Below are positions 46,283 through 57,907 of a stretch of 64,000 bases of DNA, one piece after another. The notes under the pieces are model-generated. The model was not told the DNA's origin. It did not search any database and saw only the letters and a program-made list of their open reading frames with translations. This stretch comes from Symbiodinium natans (lineage: Eukaryota > Sar > Dinophyceae > Suessiales > Symbiodiniaceae): positions 243,085-307,084 of the forward strand of contig CAJNDS010002298.1 in NCBI GenBank assembly GCA_905221605.1. Reading direction: 5' to 3'. How positions within the stretch are numbered: the first letter of the stretch is position 1; each line of letters opens with the position of its first letter. Made by a program: the position numbers and the translations under genes.

Positions 46283-47528
46283 GGAGGGTTTGCACCACGA
46301 AAGACGTCAAGCCTGCACTTGGTCAAGTTCAGTGCAGGATGAGACTCCTCCGGCTGCCCATAACAACGAGGACTCCCGCCTAGTGAGGCTGCAAAGGCCA
46401 GCGAGTAGAAGATGGTATTTGCAAGGCCTCGGCTTGCAACAGCTGTCCACTGCAAGGGGCGAAGCCTGAGGCTTGAGATCATTCACGGTCCGTTCCCTCT
46501 TCTTAAAACCAGAAACAGCGAAAACAAGAAAAACGAGATTCACATGAAATGCGCATCTCAAGGTTGACAAGAAACATGAAACAACAATGGAAAACAAGTG
46601 AAAACAATTGAGAAACAAAAGGAACAAATGAGAACAAAATCAGACGCAACACGAGAAACAAATGAGACTCAAATGAGGTTGACATGTAACACCAACACCC
46701 CGAAATCGCAATGGGCTGCAGGCTCCAAGGCTGCTTGGTGCTTAGGGTTTAGAGGCTTTGGAGGATGGAACTTGTACATGGGTTCTCCTTCTGTTCCGCT
46801 GCGGTTGGTCCGTCTCATTGTTCTGTTGCTTTTTCTCATTCGATCTGCTTCTGATCCGGTCCCCTTGGTCGGTCTGAAATTCTGGAATCCTGCCAATGCG
46901 TGGCCAAATCAACAAAAAACAAAAACAAACAAAAGAATCATAAAAAAATGAGAAGAAACGGCTTCGCAGGCCACCGAAAAACAAAACAATACAAAACAAA
47001 CGAGAACATAAATGAGAAACACATCCCAGACGAACACAGGAAACCGGGTAGCCAAAGCCGCTAGGGCAAGAGGCCAGAACATTTCAAATCTTGGGATCCC
47101 AAGCATAACTCACTAGCCCTGGATTCCTCGGGGGGGACTTGCCAAGTCACGAAAACGAAAAAACAAACTCAGTTAAGCCGTCTCATTCTGATCTCATTCT
47201 GGTCCCATCATCTATGACTTTCCGGACGCAGTTCCATCTACTGTCTCCAAAAAACCCCTGATTCGTGTTTTGCTTATGGACAGAGCTAACAGACCTAAAG
47301 ATTCTAAACCTAAGGCAACACGGGTGCTGCTCTTCTGAGGACCCGCGCGCCTGGGGTGCAGATCCTCGGCTGCGTCGCAACAGCACTGACGGCACTGTTT
47401 TAAGCCTGAGGCTTTATTCGCGGGTACCTCCCGAAGGTCAAGCACCCTCACATATGCTTCACCAGAGAAAAGGCCCGAGCAGCCCTCGAAATCAAACTCC
47501 AGGCCTTGCAAACCTAAATCTGCGGTTG
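46283..47528. other. stretch without a supportable gene
   Basis: A-rich segment with many GAAAC, AAACAA and AATGAGA words (about 46500-47070), probably an old low-complexity repeat. Frames on either strand are biased by it. Minus-strand sequence at 46240-46480 has a weak protein-like stretch without a family. Confidence 0.45.
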
Positions 47529-49781
47529 TCACAAGGCCAGAGGCTTGCTGACAACGGCTAAGACGATGAAGAAGTTCAGACAAATTTCGTACAGCGCCCG
47601 GCGATAGATCATGGCAGGCCACGCAAGCACCTGAAGTGCTGCTGGGCATCTGAAAAGATGAAGGTAAGAGAAGCAGGCCCGCAGCAATGTCGCCCGGTTG
47701 CCCCATGCTGCCCATGCTGTGTGCCCTGGGTGTCGTGCGATCAGTGAGCCAAAGCTGGCACCAATCAAGCCGATGACATCCGCCACCTTCTCGCTCCAGA
47801 GCGCCACGCAGACGCAGCTGGCCTGTGCATGGGAGAAAAAGTGCGAGAAAACTCAATTTCCCTCAGACATCATCAGACCATCAGACTGAATCAGGCTCAG
47901 GATTTCCCTCGCTAATGAGTTGCGGAACAGGTGCAATGATGGTTGTCACGACGACAAAGTGCCTTGCATGCAGGTACAGGTGGTGACGAGTGCCAGCTGC
48001 AGCAGGTTTTGCAGATCTCTTACGTCGGGCTCATGCGTCAATGCAGCCGAAGGCCTCACGGGGGTCCTGCGCTCGCTGCCCAGGAGGCCCAGTATGCTCG
48101 AGGCCTCCGACAACAGGCTTACTTACTACCGAGGCAACCAAAAGACTGGAAACGACGTATTCACTTTCCCTGTAAATTTCCTGAGCTTCTCGCAGCAGGT
48201 GACAAGTTGATCGGCGCTCCAAGGCAAACAACGAGGCCGTAAATGCAACCTTGCAGAGGCAAAAGATGGTGCGAAGACAACTCTTTATTCCTGATTCCAC
48301 AAACCTCAGATGGCAAGAGGCCCTAGAGCTTCTTCATGCTCTGAAAACGTCCGTTGGCTAGGAAATCAAGGGCCCGTATTGCTAAGGAGGTACTTCCGGG
48401 GATCAGTTCTCAGGTATGCATGAATCATGCTCCAAGGTCTCGTCGCAGTTCTGGGTTCTAACTAAAGAAGCCTGCCAAGCAGAAGCTGCGGCCTCTGCGA
48501 GACAAGGCACGAACCAAAAACATAAGCATGTCGTCATTTCGATAGTTGAGAATGAAGTCCTGCTCCGTGTATCCTCCAAAAGAGACCTCGGGCTCGTCTT
48601 CAAGACACTCTTTGTCCATTACGTCGGCATGCCGCATGCTAAGTCCAAGCAAAAACACATGAACAATGTGTTGAAACTGGGGCACATATCCAGCCACACC
48701 CATCAGTGTGTAGAAGAAAAGTTCAATGCACACCTCCGTCGAAAGAAGGGACCAGCAATCATGCCCCTTGCTGCCCCAGCACATATGCAACTACTGGCAT
48801 TGTGCATACCAAGTCTCTGAGTACAGCGAGACACGCCAGATGCTGCCGCCGTCTGCTTGCTTCAATGCAGTAGCAACGGGCACTGCATTTGTGTGGGCCG
48901 CAAACGAGAACCTGCACCACGCAGAAAAGTGCGGCAGCCACAAACATGCCACCACACAGTAGGTGATGCTCCGCCAGGCAGCAAGGCAATGCTGAAGGAT
49001 TGTAAGGCTGCATACCTTGGGGCTCGTGTGTCCCCGGAAACAAATTTCTTTGGACGTTCTGCTCACATTGCTATCCCTTATTGGTTCATGGCAAGGTACG
49101 GATCACTGCTCCACCAAACAAGCTTCCACTGATCGTCTGCACCACCATCAGCGCTCCTGCCACATCTTGCACGTCTTCGCAGGGGCAGTTGGGAGGTTGT
49201 AGCATACGGTAGCGACACCGCCAACGATCAGCATTCTGCCGTCACAAGTAACTGCATGCATACGACGTGCCCAGTGTCTGCTCCTGAGCTGTGCATAGCT
49301 GGGTGCTCGCCAGGCCACAACCAAGGCAGTGAGGCCGATGGCAAGCACACTCAATACACCTGCTTTTTACTTCTTGTTCCAAACAGTTTATCTAGTTTTC
49401 CGGTCCCCTTAGCTTGTGCAGACACGGGCTAACACAAAACTAAGCAAGCAGGAACTCGAGAACCGATGGAGGCTTCCCAAAATCTTCCATGTGCTCATCG
49501 GTGACAACGTGGCCTAACTCTGACCTTTGGCTTACGGATTCGTAGTCAGGACTCTTTGACGAGAAAAATCTCCAACTGCTTAGTCTAATGAGTCCACGCA
49601 GCAGACATATCGAAGCGCAGAGAGTCGCCTTGGTTGGCTCCGTGAGACGATCGCAAAAGCAGCTAAGCATAGACCGGATCACGTGATGACCAGCACTGCA
49701 CTTGTGCTCCTTGTGCTTGGCAGGCTGCCGCGGAAGGGACAGCGGCCAAACCACCATGATGGCAATGGAGACCTTAGACAT
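47529..49781 (-). CDS. AAAP-family amino acid transporter (SLC38-like), multi-exon, 5' incomplete
   Basis: Amino acid/auxin permease with several membrane helices, expected in the plasma or an organelle membrane. Minus-strand exons (ends approximate): 49729-49781 (SIAIMVVWPLSLPR), 49264-49359 (LSVLAIGLTALVVAW), about 49075-49150 (TISGSLFGGAVI), 48810-48911 (FSFAAHTNAVPVATAL, matching the family pattern FxFxxHxNxxPIxxEL), 48686-48733 (LFFYTLMGVAGY), 48515-48559 (FILNYRNDDMLMFL), about 48185-48249 (AFTASLFALERR), 47963-48118 (loop plus LLQLALVTTCTC), 47739-47822 (VADVIGLIGASFGSLI) and 47529-47630 (LAWPAMIYRRALY, last helix, stop). The FYTLMGVAGY and LNYRNDD motifs are the decisive ones. The N-terminal helices, expected above 49781, were not found. 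Substrate cannot be predicted. Confidence 0.75.
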
Positions 49782-50259
49782 CTGCCAGGGTTCTGAAAGA
49801 TTGTTGAGCTGCTTGTCCCATTGCCACGCACCTTCAAGGGTCTTCTACTGCACATTTCAGGGGCTTTGTGCCGTCAAGGATTTCGGCCGTCTTCCTCACC
49901 ATGTCCTCAAACACTTGAACTTGAGGATTTCCTGACCCACTCAAACCTGCAGGGGTTGTTCTTTGATATTATTTGCCTCGTCTATTCTGCATGGCCATCC
50001 TCTCCTTGCATGTAGGCAGCTATGAGCATCTCACGCGAGACGTTAAGGTCCAAGAGTGGCGACCTTGGAACCAGAGCTGGCACATAGGAGTGAACTGAAC
50101 AAAAACTCGTCCTCGTATCCTCGGCACAAACACCTGTCAAATTATGCACTTCCTTGACATTATTAAAGGGGCCTTTTGTGCTCTCTTCATCATAATATGG
50201 TGGCGTTCTTTTCCCCGTATAAAAAAAATATATATCCGCCGACCCCACTCCGCCCCTGA

Positions 50260-50720
50260 CCACTTTTGCCCTGCCTTCCGCCCCTAACCCTCCCACCACC
50301 AACCCCTTCCCCTGCCCCCCCTCCCCACTACCCTTCCCCTTCCTAACCATTCCACTCCACCTCTCCACTTACCCATCGCCTACTCCGCCCTGACCAATCT
50401 TTTGTGTTTGAGACATCCGACCCCTCCCCCACCCCCCCCCCCACCCCCCCTCCACCCCCCCCTACCGCCTACTCCGACCAATTGTCAATCAACCTCTTTT
50501 CACTCCACATCTCCACCCCCCCCACCCACACACGCCCTCCCTACCCTTTCCCCCCTCCCCACCACCCTTCCCCTCTCCACTAACCCATCCTCCATCCCTT
50601 CCACTGCGGCCCCACCCCCGCCCGCCGGCCTCCTCCGCCCTGACCAATCTTTTTGTGTTTGAGACATCCCCACCCTTCCCATGCCTGCCTACTCCGACCA
50701 ATTTTCTTGTGTTTCAGGCA
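50260..50720. repeat. C-rich tandem repeat with GACCAAT...GAGACATCC cores
   Basis: CTACTCCGCCCTGACCAATC followed by TTTTGTGTTTGAGACATCC occurs at about 50382 and 50630, with shortened or variant copies at about 50466 and 50685. C-, CCAC- and CCCT-rich spacers separate them. Pro-rich or Gly-rich frames here are artefacts. Confidence 0.75.
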
Positions 50721-51650
50721 TCCCCCTGGTGAATCAGGGATTGCAGCTCAGGCGGGCCTGCTCTGGAGATCGGCCGCGGTACTGCCCACGTCACTGGCCC
50801 TTTTGGGGGTCGGCGGCACTGGCGGTAGCCATTAAATCGGGCAGCGCGAGGTCCCCAAAGGACCGAGCAAATGCGGACCTTTTAGCCCGGGTCGTCCCGG
50901 GAATAGCCTTGCTGGCCTCTGGCCTTCTGCGAAGCAGAATTAGGCCGAACGCCAGTGCCGCCGACCTTTCGCGGCCCGGTCGGTTTTCGTGGGTTGAGGC
51001 ACGAAAAATGGGACGGGCGCGGATGCCCCATGATGCCCCCCAAGGGGCGCGCATCATGAGCATCAGCGGGTTCAGCCCGGGACCACCAGGCGCGCATCAG
51101 GGGACCCCGGGGGCGCATCAGGAGCATGATGCCCCCCAAAGGGCGGGCATAGGACCCTAAACCCTAAACCCTAAACCCTTGACGGATCTGCTCGCCCCGC
51201 GCTTCTGCCTGCGCTGCCCGCCCATGGGCGCAGCCCCTTAAAATATATATATTTTTTTTTTTCCTTAAGTTCGCTCTATTTAGTTGGGGTCAGGGGCAAA
51301 TGTAAAGAACCAATAGCCGGTGTACAGTCCGAATGCAAAAGCTATAATATAAACAGGGGCAAAGAGCCCGTGATGTGCGCCCGTTATTCGCCTCGGCGTC
51401 CTGCCGAGAAGCGTTTGGAACAAGCAGACACGGATCCGGTCTCCTTCCCCCTTCCCCCCATGCCTCCCGCCCTGTGGACCCCCCCCCCCCCCCCCATCGC
51501 TTGGAGGAGCTGCAAACGGCGGGGGGTCCCGCCTATGGGACCCCTGGGACCCTTCCCTAAAACCCCTTCCCCTTTTTTTGAGGCCTTTCCCAGAAACCCT
51601 GCCGGCCTGGCTGCCGAGGCGGCGCGCGCAAGCGTTTACAATTTATTAGA
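50721..51650. repeat. dispersed repeat region with a telomere-like tract
   Basis: Contains GC-rich sequence sharing a 24-base match (51047-51070) with the 3.1-kb satellite, then CCCTAAA repeats (51155-51179), an AT-rich run (about 51240-51262) and a segment (51300-51642) that looks like a dispersed element. Its right edge matches 11794-11829. Ordinary plus-strand frames (for example 51370-51780) cross these parts and are not supported as genes. Confidence 0.6.
51155..51179. repeat. interstitial telomere-like tract, CCCTAAA x3.5
   Basis: Three perfect CCCTAAA units plus CCCT. The reverse complement TTTAGGG is the telomere repeat reported for dinoflagellates and plants. It sits internally, with unique sequence on both sides. 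Confidence 0.9.
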
Positions 51651-51654
51651 ATTA

Positions 51655-51925
51655 GAGCCAGCCCGTTGTGTTCTCTTCTTCATTCACTTCATTCATTCCA
51701 TTCACATGCATCTGGGATCCAGACCTGGCAATGCCAAGGAAGAAATCGCCGATGAACATCAAGTAACAGAGAACCGCTGATATCCTTTGGTCGATCGGAT
51801 CGGAAACAGTGTTTCGATCAACAGCACGGCTGCGAGTGACACAAAGTGAGATGCCCAAGGCGCCCATACACAGCGATGACCACATCCACAATGCGCCCTG
51901 ATCCACGCCCACGGGCCAATGCCAC
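51655..51925 (-). CDS. probable membrane-protein exon
   Basis: The minus strand reads GVDQGALWMWSSLCMGALGI, then AVLCYLMFIGDFFLGIAR before a possible donor (TTGCCAG|GTCTGG). Two hydrophobic segments of about 18 residues are visible. It could be an upstream exon of the AAAP transporter, though its motifs do not match the family's first helices, or part of another membrane protein. Confidence 0.3.
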
Positions 51926-52098
51926 CAGCTGGGCCATGCCTCTCACAGAGCATTTTCAACAGAGCTTGGACTACACACAGGTCCAATGTCCTCATGGCCC
52001 AGGTGATTCAACTTGATTCAACCAGCTACCTTCTTGGTGCGGACAAGCTGCTCTCAGAGTCCGTATAACGAGCACAACTCATCAAAACCTGAAGCAGG

Positions 52099-52909
52099 TC
52101 ATGCTCCTCCTGTGCCATCAACTAACCCCTCAATAACTGTCAAATCCGAGTAACTACCAGCGATAAGTGTGCTAAGACTGCCCCCAGTCCCAGCATCAGC
52201 AGTCCTGATATGATACCTGAGTGTTGCTCCAAGAAGTGTACGATACTGAGCGACTTGAATAAATTGAAAGTCCTTTTGCAGTTGAGTCAAATTGAAAGCA
52301 ATGCTATTGCAGTTGCGTCTCCTGAGTTCTTGAGCATGAACGGTAGCCTCAAAAACTTGCCATGCCATGACATCCGGGACTGATAGTAACGCTCTGCGAT
52401 CTCCCAAGCGCGGCACGACAGGCAACCCGCGCCCATTGCTGAGGAGACCAAAGTGAATACCGCCGCTCCCAAAGAGCCCTGTCAACCGTTCACCATGGGT
52501 AACTCTGTAGAAGCGGCAACACTGCGTGTGTTACGGGCACGCTGAACAGAGTATGCCTCCCCCAGCAAAGAGTTGCGCTGCGACAAGCCGACAATGTGCC
52601 TGACAACACATGGCAGACAACTTCTGGGAATCTAGAAGCAGCAGGCAGTGGACAAGCAAACACATGAACAAGGACGGGAGGCTCTTCGGTGATGGTATCA
52701 AGCCCCTCCAGGTCAAAAGAGTCCAAGCTTGCAGAGCTCCTGCAGCTGCGGAAGAGGTCCAACAGGGAGCAAAAGAGAATCTGGATGCCCTGAGCTCCGT
52801 GCTTGGAACACCTGCGCATGGTCTTTCGGATCAAGCGGGGAACCTCAGTAGCAGCTTCGGATTCAGACATAACTTTAGCAGAGCGCAACCATCCCCTTTC
52901 ACGGGCCAC
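52099..52909 (-). CDS. probable exons, unknown protein
   Basis: Two minus frames in order: 52490-52909 (AATEVPRLIRKTMRRCSKHG, then EEPPVLVHVFACPLPAASRF) and 52099-52485 (SVPDVMAWQVFEATVHAQEL, SIAFNLTQLQKDFQFIQVAQ), with a stop at 52099. Residue use is protein-like and the plus-strand frames are poor. No domain was recognised. An intron near 52485 probably joins them. Confidence 0.4.
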
Positions 52910-54193
52910 CCCGAGCTACAGGCTCAACTAGGTATCACCATGGTGTCCACGACCCTCTGACCGGTCTCTCCACATGATCCGCGATCCTAAGCCTGGCACG
53001 GCTGCCTGCACTGGCGCCGAGAAGTCGAGCCACAACCATTTCCTGAGTTGGGCACCCTCCGAATTTAAAAACTTATATTTACTCCGTTTATGAGATGCTT
53101 TTTACATGCTCGATGGTCGGATGGTCGAGTGGTCGAGTCTCCACATCTCTGCATTGGCCACAGAGTTGTAGTTTCGCAGTCTGGTAGCTAACGGCCTGCT
53201 GTTACACCTGGAGACAAAAAGCTGTGAACGATGCCTTCTGATCACAGTACACAGACTGCAGCGTCCTTTACTGAGTCCTCTACTGAGTCTACTGCCGCTT
53301 CTAACGTGCAAGCTACAGCCTGGTAGGCGGCGTCGAAGGACAGCTGGAGGGTTCCGACTGCGTGGGGCTGCGCGTGGCCTCGCTGGGTGCATCACCGGAT
53401 GCCTGGCAGAACAGACCCGGACGGATCCAGGAGGAGCATCTTGTGGAGCCACAACTCCAAAAGAGTGTTACTTAAAATCAAGGCGAGCTCCTTGCAAAGT
53501 CTCAGCATGGCATAGGAGGACACCCAGCCAGGCTCGCTTGTGGAGTCATGCCGCCTGAGCATTGCTTCTCGGCTGCACTGGAACGACGTTGGACACGTGA
53601 GGACATCCGTAGTCATGCTGCAACCCAGAGGCCGCTGCGCGGACATGACCTTCACTTTTGACTTTTTGGGGGGAGCTGCCACTGACCAGACGCTGAAGAC
53701 ATCGGAGAAAAGTCAGAAAGGGACTGATGTGGAACGAAGCTGACTGCGGGGAAGCAAGAGACTTCATGTACGTGCCTCGGCAGCAGGGGCCATTTGGCGG
53801 GAAGATTCAGGCTACAGACCTGATCTGGAGCTTGAGCACATTGGCTGCTGCCCTGCGAGGGCGGCATGGCTTCATCCCGCTAGAAGAACAGAAGACTGTG
53901 AGTGGGAAGAGTCTCACTGACTACTCTTCACGCCAGAATTCATGCTGCCTGTTGGGTGCCTTTACTTGAGATAACTTGAGATGCATAGCCTCCGCAAACC
54001 CACCGGGCCCATGTTTGAAGGTTGCTGAGGTACAGACTCTGCTCCACTTTGAGATGTCTTCAAGCTGCAACCTTCCTGCCTCGGGCTGATAGCTGCTTAG
54101 CTTTGTGCCCAGACACACGTACGAATATGCTCTATCCTGTTCTGATCTCGTAGATTCGATCAGATGTGGCTACAATTCGCGGACGCTTGCGGG
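52910..54193. other. stretch without a supportable gene
   Basis: Short frames only. This is the 3' flank of the RPC5 gene; a further 3' exon of RPC5 was looked for here and not identified. Confidence 0.4.
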
Positions 54194-55363
54194 TCAAGGA
54201 GCTCTCTTGTTCAGCAAGGCCAGCAGCAGGTCACGTGCGTTGCCCTCCATGCCCTCAAAGTTAGCCAGCTTGGATTTCAAGACCCAGTTCCCACAGACCA
54301 GGATGGCACAGTTTCTGAGCAGACTCAGGAGTGGGTCGAGTGGGTCGGAGCCCTCGGAGCCCTTCCGGAGTGCGCTCGTGGTGCTCGGCGGCAGGCGCTT
54401 GCGCAGCTGTGCGAAGGAGGCGACTCCTAGGTGTCTCACGACGGCTTCGACTTGCCTCTCCACGGGCATCTTGCTGAGGACGTAGGAGCTGAGTCCATCT
54501 TGGTTCATGGACGCCTTCTGTCGCAGCTGCCGAAGTCGGCTACGCTCCTCCGCATGTCCGCACATCGACTTCAGAAAGGAAACATTGTCACCGTCCAGCT
54601 CAAGCGGCTGCAACTTCGGATGGTCTGGGGCGTGTCCTTCCATGTCAGCCTCAGCTGCTTCATTGGCTGCAAATACGATGTGCTGTAGGTAGATGTCTGC
54701 AGATTCAGGTGAAGTTGCATCGAAGAAGTCGAGCCTCTTCCATGCATCTTCTGTGTCAGCTGCCTTGTTTTCAGCTGCGCTCTGTGCACCTCTGCTGCTG
54801 ATGTACTCCACCCGCACTGGGGCCATGGGAATGTCCGCCGGTTCACTCTGACCAGGCTCTTCCTCCCCACTGTCAGATGCTTTCTCTGCAGCTCCTCCCG
54901 CTCCTTCTGGATCGACCGTGACGCCGGTGACCCCGGCTGTCTGCTTCGACTTTAACTTCTCGAAGTCCTCGAAGTCTGGTCTTAATTGATTCACTGCGCG
55001 GATAGGTGTCAGTGTCATGCGACCCTGGCGAATGACACCCACAGCGTAGCTACATGCAGGATTTGCTGCAACAGTTGAATTTAATGTATGCCGCTGCTCG
55101 TACTTTTCTTGCATGACATCCTCTTCCGCGTAGTGGTCGTTTTGATGCAGCTTGTACACGAATCGCAGCCGACGAGACTTTGGTTTAAGCTCAACCTTGT
55201 CCAGCACTCCTTGATCCCCATAAGGTCTGTAGCTAGGTCTGAGGGGATATTGCAGAACATACATGTCGCCGACAAAGTCTGGAGGGTCGTACATTCGGTT
55301 CAAGTAGACATCGCATTCGTGGAGCAGCTCGTCTTCTGATTCAGGCTCGTGAGACTCGCACGC
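54194..55363 (-). CDS. RNA polymerase III subunit RPC5 (Rpc37/POLR3E-like), 5' exon missing
   Basis: Homologue of RPC5, which pairs with RPC4 in the TFIIF-like subcomplex of RNA polymerase III and acts in initiation and termination at tRNA and 5S genes. A 390-codon exon runs from an AG|G acceptor at 55363 to a stop at 54194. It opens with an acidic stretch, then VYLNRMYDPP, YVLQYPLRPSYRPYGD and a basic strand LKPKSRRLRFVYKL, the conserved N-terminal Sin-type domain. A low-complexity Glu/Ala linker follows. Near the end RNCAILVCGNWVLKSK matches the conserved C-terminal segment of the family. No in-frame Met precedes the domain, so a short first exon is missing upstream. The exon is unusually long for this window. 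The protein is shorter than animal RPC5 and longer than yeast Rpc37. Confidence 0.75.
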   Translation of the reverse strand, partial: ACESHEPESEDELLHECDVYLNRMYDPPDFVGDMYVLQYPLRPSYRPYGDQGVLDKVELKPKSRRLRFVYKLHQNDHYAEEDVMQEKYEQRHTLNSTVAANPACSYAVGVIRQGRMTLTPIRAVNQLRPDFEDFEKLKSKQTAGVTGVTVDPEGAGGAAEKASDSGEEEPGQSEPADIPMAPVRVEYISSRGAQSAAENKAADTEDAWKRLDFFDATSPESADIYLQHIVFAANEAAEADMEGHAPDHPKLQPLELDGDNVSFLKSMCGHAEERSRLRQLRQKASMNQDGLSSYVLSKMPVERQVEAVVRHLGVASFAQLRKRLPPSTTSALRKGSEGSDPLDPLLSLLRNCAILVCGNWVLKSKLANFEGMEGNARDLLLALLNKRAP

Positions 55364-57900
55364 CTCAGTGCCAATTTAGCTTCCGAGTTTGCATCGAGGG
55401 ACCCCTGGCCAGAAATGACCGACCGCTTGCTGACCACTGTCTAGAGTCTCATGTTTGCCTCTTACTGAAACCCCGTGCTGTCTTCTCGACTTCTTGCTCT
55501 GGGTGGTGAGGTTTGGGGCGAGGGGGCGTGCGGGATCTGCTTGAGCTTGTGCCGATCTGATCCAAAAGCTTGCTGCTCAAGGACAGACAACAACACAAAG
55601 ATCAAGCTTATTCAGCTTTGTTTTCCCTTCAAACCCAGGTTCCGAAGCACCACAATGCGAGACAGCGCCGCACTGCCGAGACATGTTGACTAGCCATCTG
55701 GACGACAAGGCGATACAAAGACTTAGCCACTTGAGTTGCACCATGCAACCTGATCGTGCTGAGGCAAGCCCGCAAGTTGATCGTGGCCGCTCGGGTCAAG
55801 CTCCTCTAACTCCAAGTCGCTCGCCATCGCAGCTTCAGGCAGTTTCAAGCATTTTCAGGCATTTTCAGGCAGTTTCAGGCAACTTCTCAACTTTGTCCAG
55901 TGCTTGTGGTGCATCAGGACTTTTGCAACAACATGCCTAGGAATGATGCTAGAAAATACTGCAGTCCTGCAGCTGTTCACATATGATGAATTTCTGCTTG
56001 CCACTTTGCGCTGGTCAGAGGTTGCTCTGCTTGTTTACAATTGACAGCATTTGCTTGAGCGCGAGTCTTTTACGGACATTCTCTCTTATCAGAAGCCCAG
56101 AAGCATCCCAGCAACACCGTGCACATTCCCTGCAGCAGGCAGCGCAGTACCTGCTGCGCAAGTTCGCTCTATTTTGCCTGTCACTCAATGTTGCTGCAAC
56201 CGATCTCCCTAGGCTCTCACCTTGCCAATAAAGGGCAAATCCTGCCGCAGCTCCAGCACAATGTGATCCTAAGCCCTTAATTAATTAAGAATTCAAAGCC
56301 ATAACAAGCTCAGGCAACGTGTGCCTCGGGGTCCCACCATTTTCTGAGCTGCATGCAGTTGTAGGCCAAGGCCTGGAAACAGTCCATGGCAGTCCAGGCA
56401 AATGCAGCCGGGAGCAAGTGAGCAAGTGAGGACGCGTCCATAAGTCCAAGCAGCGAAACCAGCCCTGTGGGCATCACCTGCGTCACACTGGGCTCTGCTA
56501 CAACCTCACACTGCACTGGTCGCCCGAATCCTGCCAAACAACGAGCTCTAGGCTTTCTTAACCGTGCATGTTAAAAACTACATGAATTTACCGCTTGTCG
56601 AGATTGGAAATGCACCCAGAACGATGCGACGACTGAAAAAGGTCTGCACAAGAATCGGTGAACTTGAAAGCAGCGGCTGCTACTGGCTGAGCCAGAAGTT
56701 CCCACTCCGCCTTTCGTGTGGAGAGGAAGCGAGGCAGCATGCCCGCCTTTTATTGCATCCCGCTTTTTATTATGTCACTGCTGAGTCAGCACGCTCCACC
56801 CCCAAAGGCTCAGGTCGGGACTGTTAGAGCGCCGCTGGTCGCGGTGCCCAGAAGGAAAGCGGACTGGCTGCAGTCTCTCTCCAAGAGAAGGGCACGCGAA
56901 TCACATGCACGATCGAGCCTGCGGATCTTTCTCCACCAACATGCCGCTGGCCACCTGGTGATCCGTGCAATGCGCTACTGCTTCGCTTTGTCACCTGCGG
57001 AGCTTGAATTGGAGCTGGTTGGTCTGGGCAAACCTTCCGATTGCCTTCCCAAGGAGCTCATGGACCCCTAGTCAAGCTGTTGCGATGACTCAATGACTCA
57101 ACGGCTGTGCCTAACTGTGCAATGTTCCGCCAGGTCTACAAACACCAGAGTGTCCCAGATGTCGCATGCGGATGCACGCAATAGATACGCCGCAAGAACG
57201 GTGCAGGAGTGGGGTCGGCGAGGCCTGCGTTTCAGGAATCCAAGCTGTGTCGGTTGTTCCATGTTCGTCCATCGGCGTGATGTGGCAAAAAATGTGGCAA
57301 ATGTGCTTGCTCGTTGCAGGGGTACTGGTCGTTGCGGTGGTACTCGTGCTGCTATTTCCTCGACTAAGCATGTCGTGATGCACGGAGGCCATTCCCAATC
57401 GTCCCAGCGTCTGTCTTTTTCACGAAATCTGTTCGATCCAGAATCAAAGCGCCAGTTTCGAATTCGCTCCCGAGGTGATGTCTTTAGGACTCGGTGGCCT
57501 TGATGTGGAGCACATGCAGACGGAGAGCCCTGGTTTCCGTCCCCGAGGCTACGCTCTGCCATGGATTCTGGTACTTTTCAGATTCTAGTTACTTCGGATT
57601 TACATGGCTTGACCTTTCGTGCTTGTTCTGGGTGCTGGACCATGAGCACTCCGCAGCCTCCACCTCCCAGCAGCGACGGCCTCCAGAATGTGCCGGGAAA
57701 CTTTCTTCATGTCGTCAGGTCAAGTAGCCTGAGCACCCGACACACTGCCTGCCTTGTAGTATCCATAGGCACCTGCACACAATTCTTTGGAATCTCCAAC
57801 ACCATCATCCGAGACCATCATCGCAGGCGGCGTGTCTTTCTCGCAGCATTGCCCGCTGGCGGGGAATCTTATGCCATTCGCATGGCATGCAGATCGAACC
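55364..57900. other. stretch without a supportable gene
   Basis: Frames on both strands (for example minus 57098-57562 with FREKDRRWDDWEW, or plus 55983-56231) lack a family. The 5' exon of RPC5 should lie just above 55363. A small direct repeat of CATTTTCAGGCA/GTTTCAGGCA is at about 55838-55880. No RNA gene was recognised. Confidence 0.4.
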
Positions 57901-57907
57901 TCATGCT

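Noticed and set aside
50681-51160. 159-codon plus-strand frame
   Set aside because: Crosses dispersed repeat, a satellite fragment and direct repeats; composition follows GC content and no domain is visible.
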